A program made the position numbers and the translations under genes. A stretch of 6,392 nucleotides of DNA from Sedimentisphaerales bacterium (GTDB lineage Bacteria; Planctomycetota; Phycisphaerae; Sedimentisphaerales; SG8-4): contig JAFGCA010000827.1 in NCBI GenBank assembly GCA_016932895.1, forward strand, positions 1 to 6,392, given 5' to 3'. The notes under the pieces were generated by a model. It saw only the letters and a program-made list of their open reading frames with translations, did no database searches and was not told where the DNA came from. This document shows, one piece after another, positions 5,564 to 6,392 of this stretch (within the stretch, counting starts at the first letter, position 1; each line of letters begins with the position of its first letter).

Positions 5564-6392
5564 CTACTCGCTGCTGGCATTCAGGCCGATCTGGACGTTG
5601 CCTTTTGATCGGTTGGCGATCCGTTGCGGGCCGGTGAAGACGTTCTCGGCGATGACGGCGCGCGTGACGTCTTCTCCCAGGTCGATCTGAGGCCGATTCT
5701 GTCGGAATTCGCATCCTCGGATCAGGACCGTCCCGCTCTGAGCCTGGATCGCCGCTCGGTTGCCCTCTTTGCCGCCCCATTGGGTAAACGTGCAATCGCC
5801 AAAACCGACGGTGCCTCTGCCCGCGATCTTGGCGATCTGGTTACAGGGGCCCCAGAAAGCACAGTTGGCAAAGCGGACACTGCCCCTGTTGGCGGGCCCC
5901 ACGGCGATCATGGTCGGATCGGGTCCGTGGAACGAGACGAACTCACCGTTGGTGATCAGCAGCCCGAACGGGGCGCATTGCTCCACGACCAGGGCCGTGT
6001 AGCAATCGTCGGCGCCGATGCCAAGGAAGTTACCGTTGCAGACGCCGGCCTCGCTCTTGATAAAGTTGTAGCCTATTTTGTATCCGAAGCAGAAGGTGTT
6101 GTAGACGTATTGCCAGTCGGAGCGGCCGAAAATAAACGCTTCGCCGTTCTCCATCTGCCAGCGGAAGAGCTTGGGCTTCATACTCCACCAGGGATTGAAG
6201 TGGACGTTCTCGATGCGCCCGATGTCGTAGATGGAATCGACGAATACGCCGCGTCGCAGGGGCTGGCCGTGGACGTCGCGGATCAGGTGGCGCTCGTTGC
6301 GTGTGGCGTCGATCCCGTTGTACGGGTTGAGCATTTCGACCGCCAGCACGGCCGGGTTCTTGCCTCGCATGGCGATGGCCCAGGGATAGGGC
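5564..6392 (-). CDS. Right-handed parallel beta-helix (pectate-lyase-fold) protein, C-terminal part
   Basis: The reading frame stays open to the right edge, giving 275 visible residues; the ATG at 6370 is probably internal because in-frame codons (PYPWAIA) continue upstream and no ribosome binding site is seen. The visible part has aromatic-rich blocks (VDSIYDIGRIENVHFNPWW, then WQMENGEAFIFGRSDWQYVY). Stacked coil signatures follow, each with a small or polar turn before Phe: VRFANCAFWG, VGFGDCTFTQW, VLIRGCEFRQN, AVIAENVFTG, at intervals of roughly 20-30 residues. This periodicity marks a right-handed beta-helix such as pectate lyases, GH28-like enzymes or surface proteins. No catalytic residues can be assigned. 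The N-terminus, including any signal peptide, is outside the window. It converges on the fucosidase gene with a 48-nt gap, so it belongs to a different transcript. A polysaccharide-related role is plausible from context but not shown. Confidence 0.82.
   Translation of the reverse strand, partial: PYPWAIAMRGKNPAVLAVEMLNPYNGIDATRNERHLIRDVHGQPLRRGVFVDSIYDIGRIENVHFNPWWSMKPKLFRWQMENGEAFIFGRSDWQYVYNTFCFGYKIGYNFIKSEAGVCNGNFLGIGADDCYTALVVEQCAPFGLLITNGEFVSFHGPDPTMIAVGPANRGSVRFANCAFWGPCNQIAKIAGRGTVGFGDCTFTQWGGKEGNRAAIQAQSGTVLIRGCEFRQNRPQIDLGEDVTRAVIAENVFTGPQRIANRSKGNVQIGLNASSE

Noticed and set aside
1..6392. CRISPR array, tRNA, rRNA, insertion sequence or toxin-antitoxin module
   Set aside because: I saw no regularly spaced repeats, no tRNA-like cloverleaf, no transposase or terminal repeats around a gene, and no small paired genes of toxin-antitoxin type.

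Overview
The window looks like GC-rich chromosomal DNA from a planctomycete, probably an anaerobic Phycisphaerae-like lineage, although no taxonomic marker gene is present. The clues are a Tat-exported Gfo/Idh/MocA oxidoreductase, a DJ-1/PfpI subfamily protein next to it, a secreted GH29 fucosidase, a parallel beta-helix protein, and the MinD/NifX metal-cluster genes typical of anaerobes. This placement is inference from gene content and remembered family distribution.

Left block (1-1747, minus strand): four closely spaced genes reading leftward. In transcription order they encode a 71-aa Gly/Arg-rich zinc-ribbon-like protein, a 125-aa DUF5320-type Gly-rich protein with a C-terminal coiled coil, a 123-aa NifX/NifB-C-like protein, and a MinD/Mrp-type P-loop ATPase with two inserted 4Fe-4S motifs that runs off the left edge. 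No nitrogenase genes are visible. The set resembles orange-protein/MTH1175-like metal-cluster carrier loci. A promoter with a 22-bp near-perfect palindrome between its -35 and -10 boxes lies just upstream, which suggests a dedicated repressor.

Intergenic region (1748-2140): it holds that leftward promoter/operator, a weak small hairpin, a probable rightward extended -10 promoter, and an AT-rich 102-nt imperfect inverted repeat built from CAA-ending heptamers. The repeat ends a few bases before the ribosome binding site of the next gene.

Right block (2141-5515, plus strand): a likely three-gene operon encoding a DJ-1/PfpI protein, a Tat-signal Gfo/Idh/MocA oxidoreductase and a secreted alpha-L-fucosidase (GH29), with gaps of 11 and 46 nt. 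The last two probably act outside the cytoplasm on fucosylated glycans, while the DJ-1 protein has no signal and should stay in the cytoplasm. Converging on this operon from the right edge (5564-6392, minus strand) is the C-terminal part of a right-handed beta-helix protein, possibly another polysaccharide-active or surface protein.

The most interesting signals are the operator-embedded promoter of the metal-cluster operon, the heptamer hairpin element in the leader of the fucosidase operon, and the shared N-terminal signature of the two small Gly-rich proteins.
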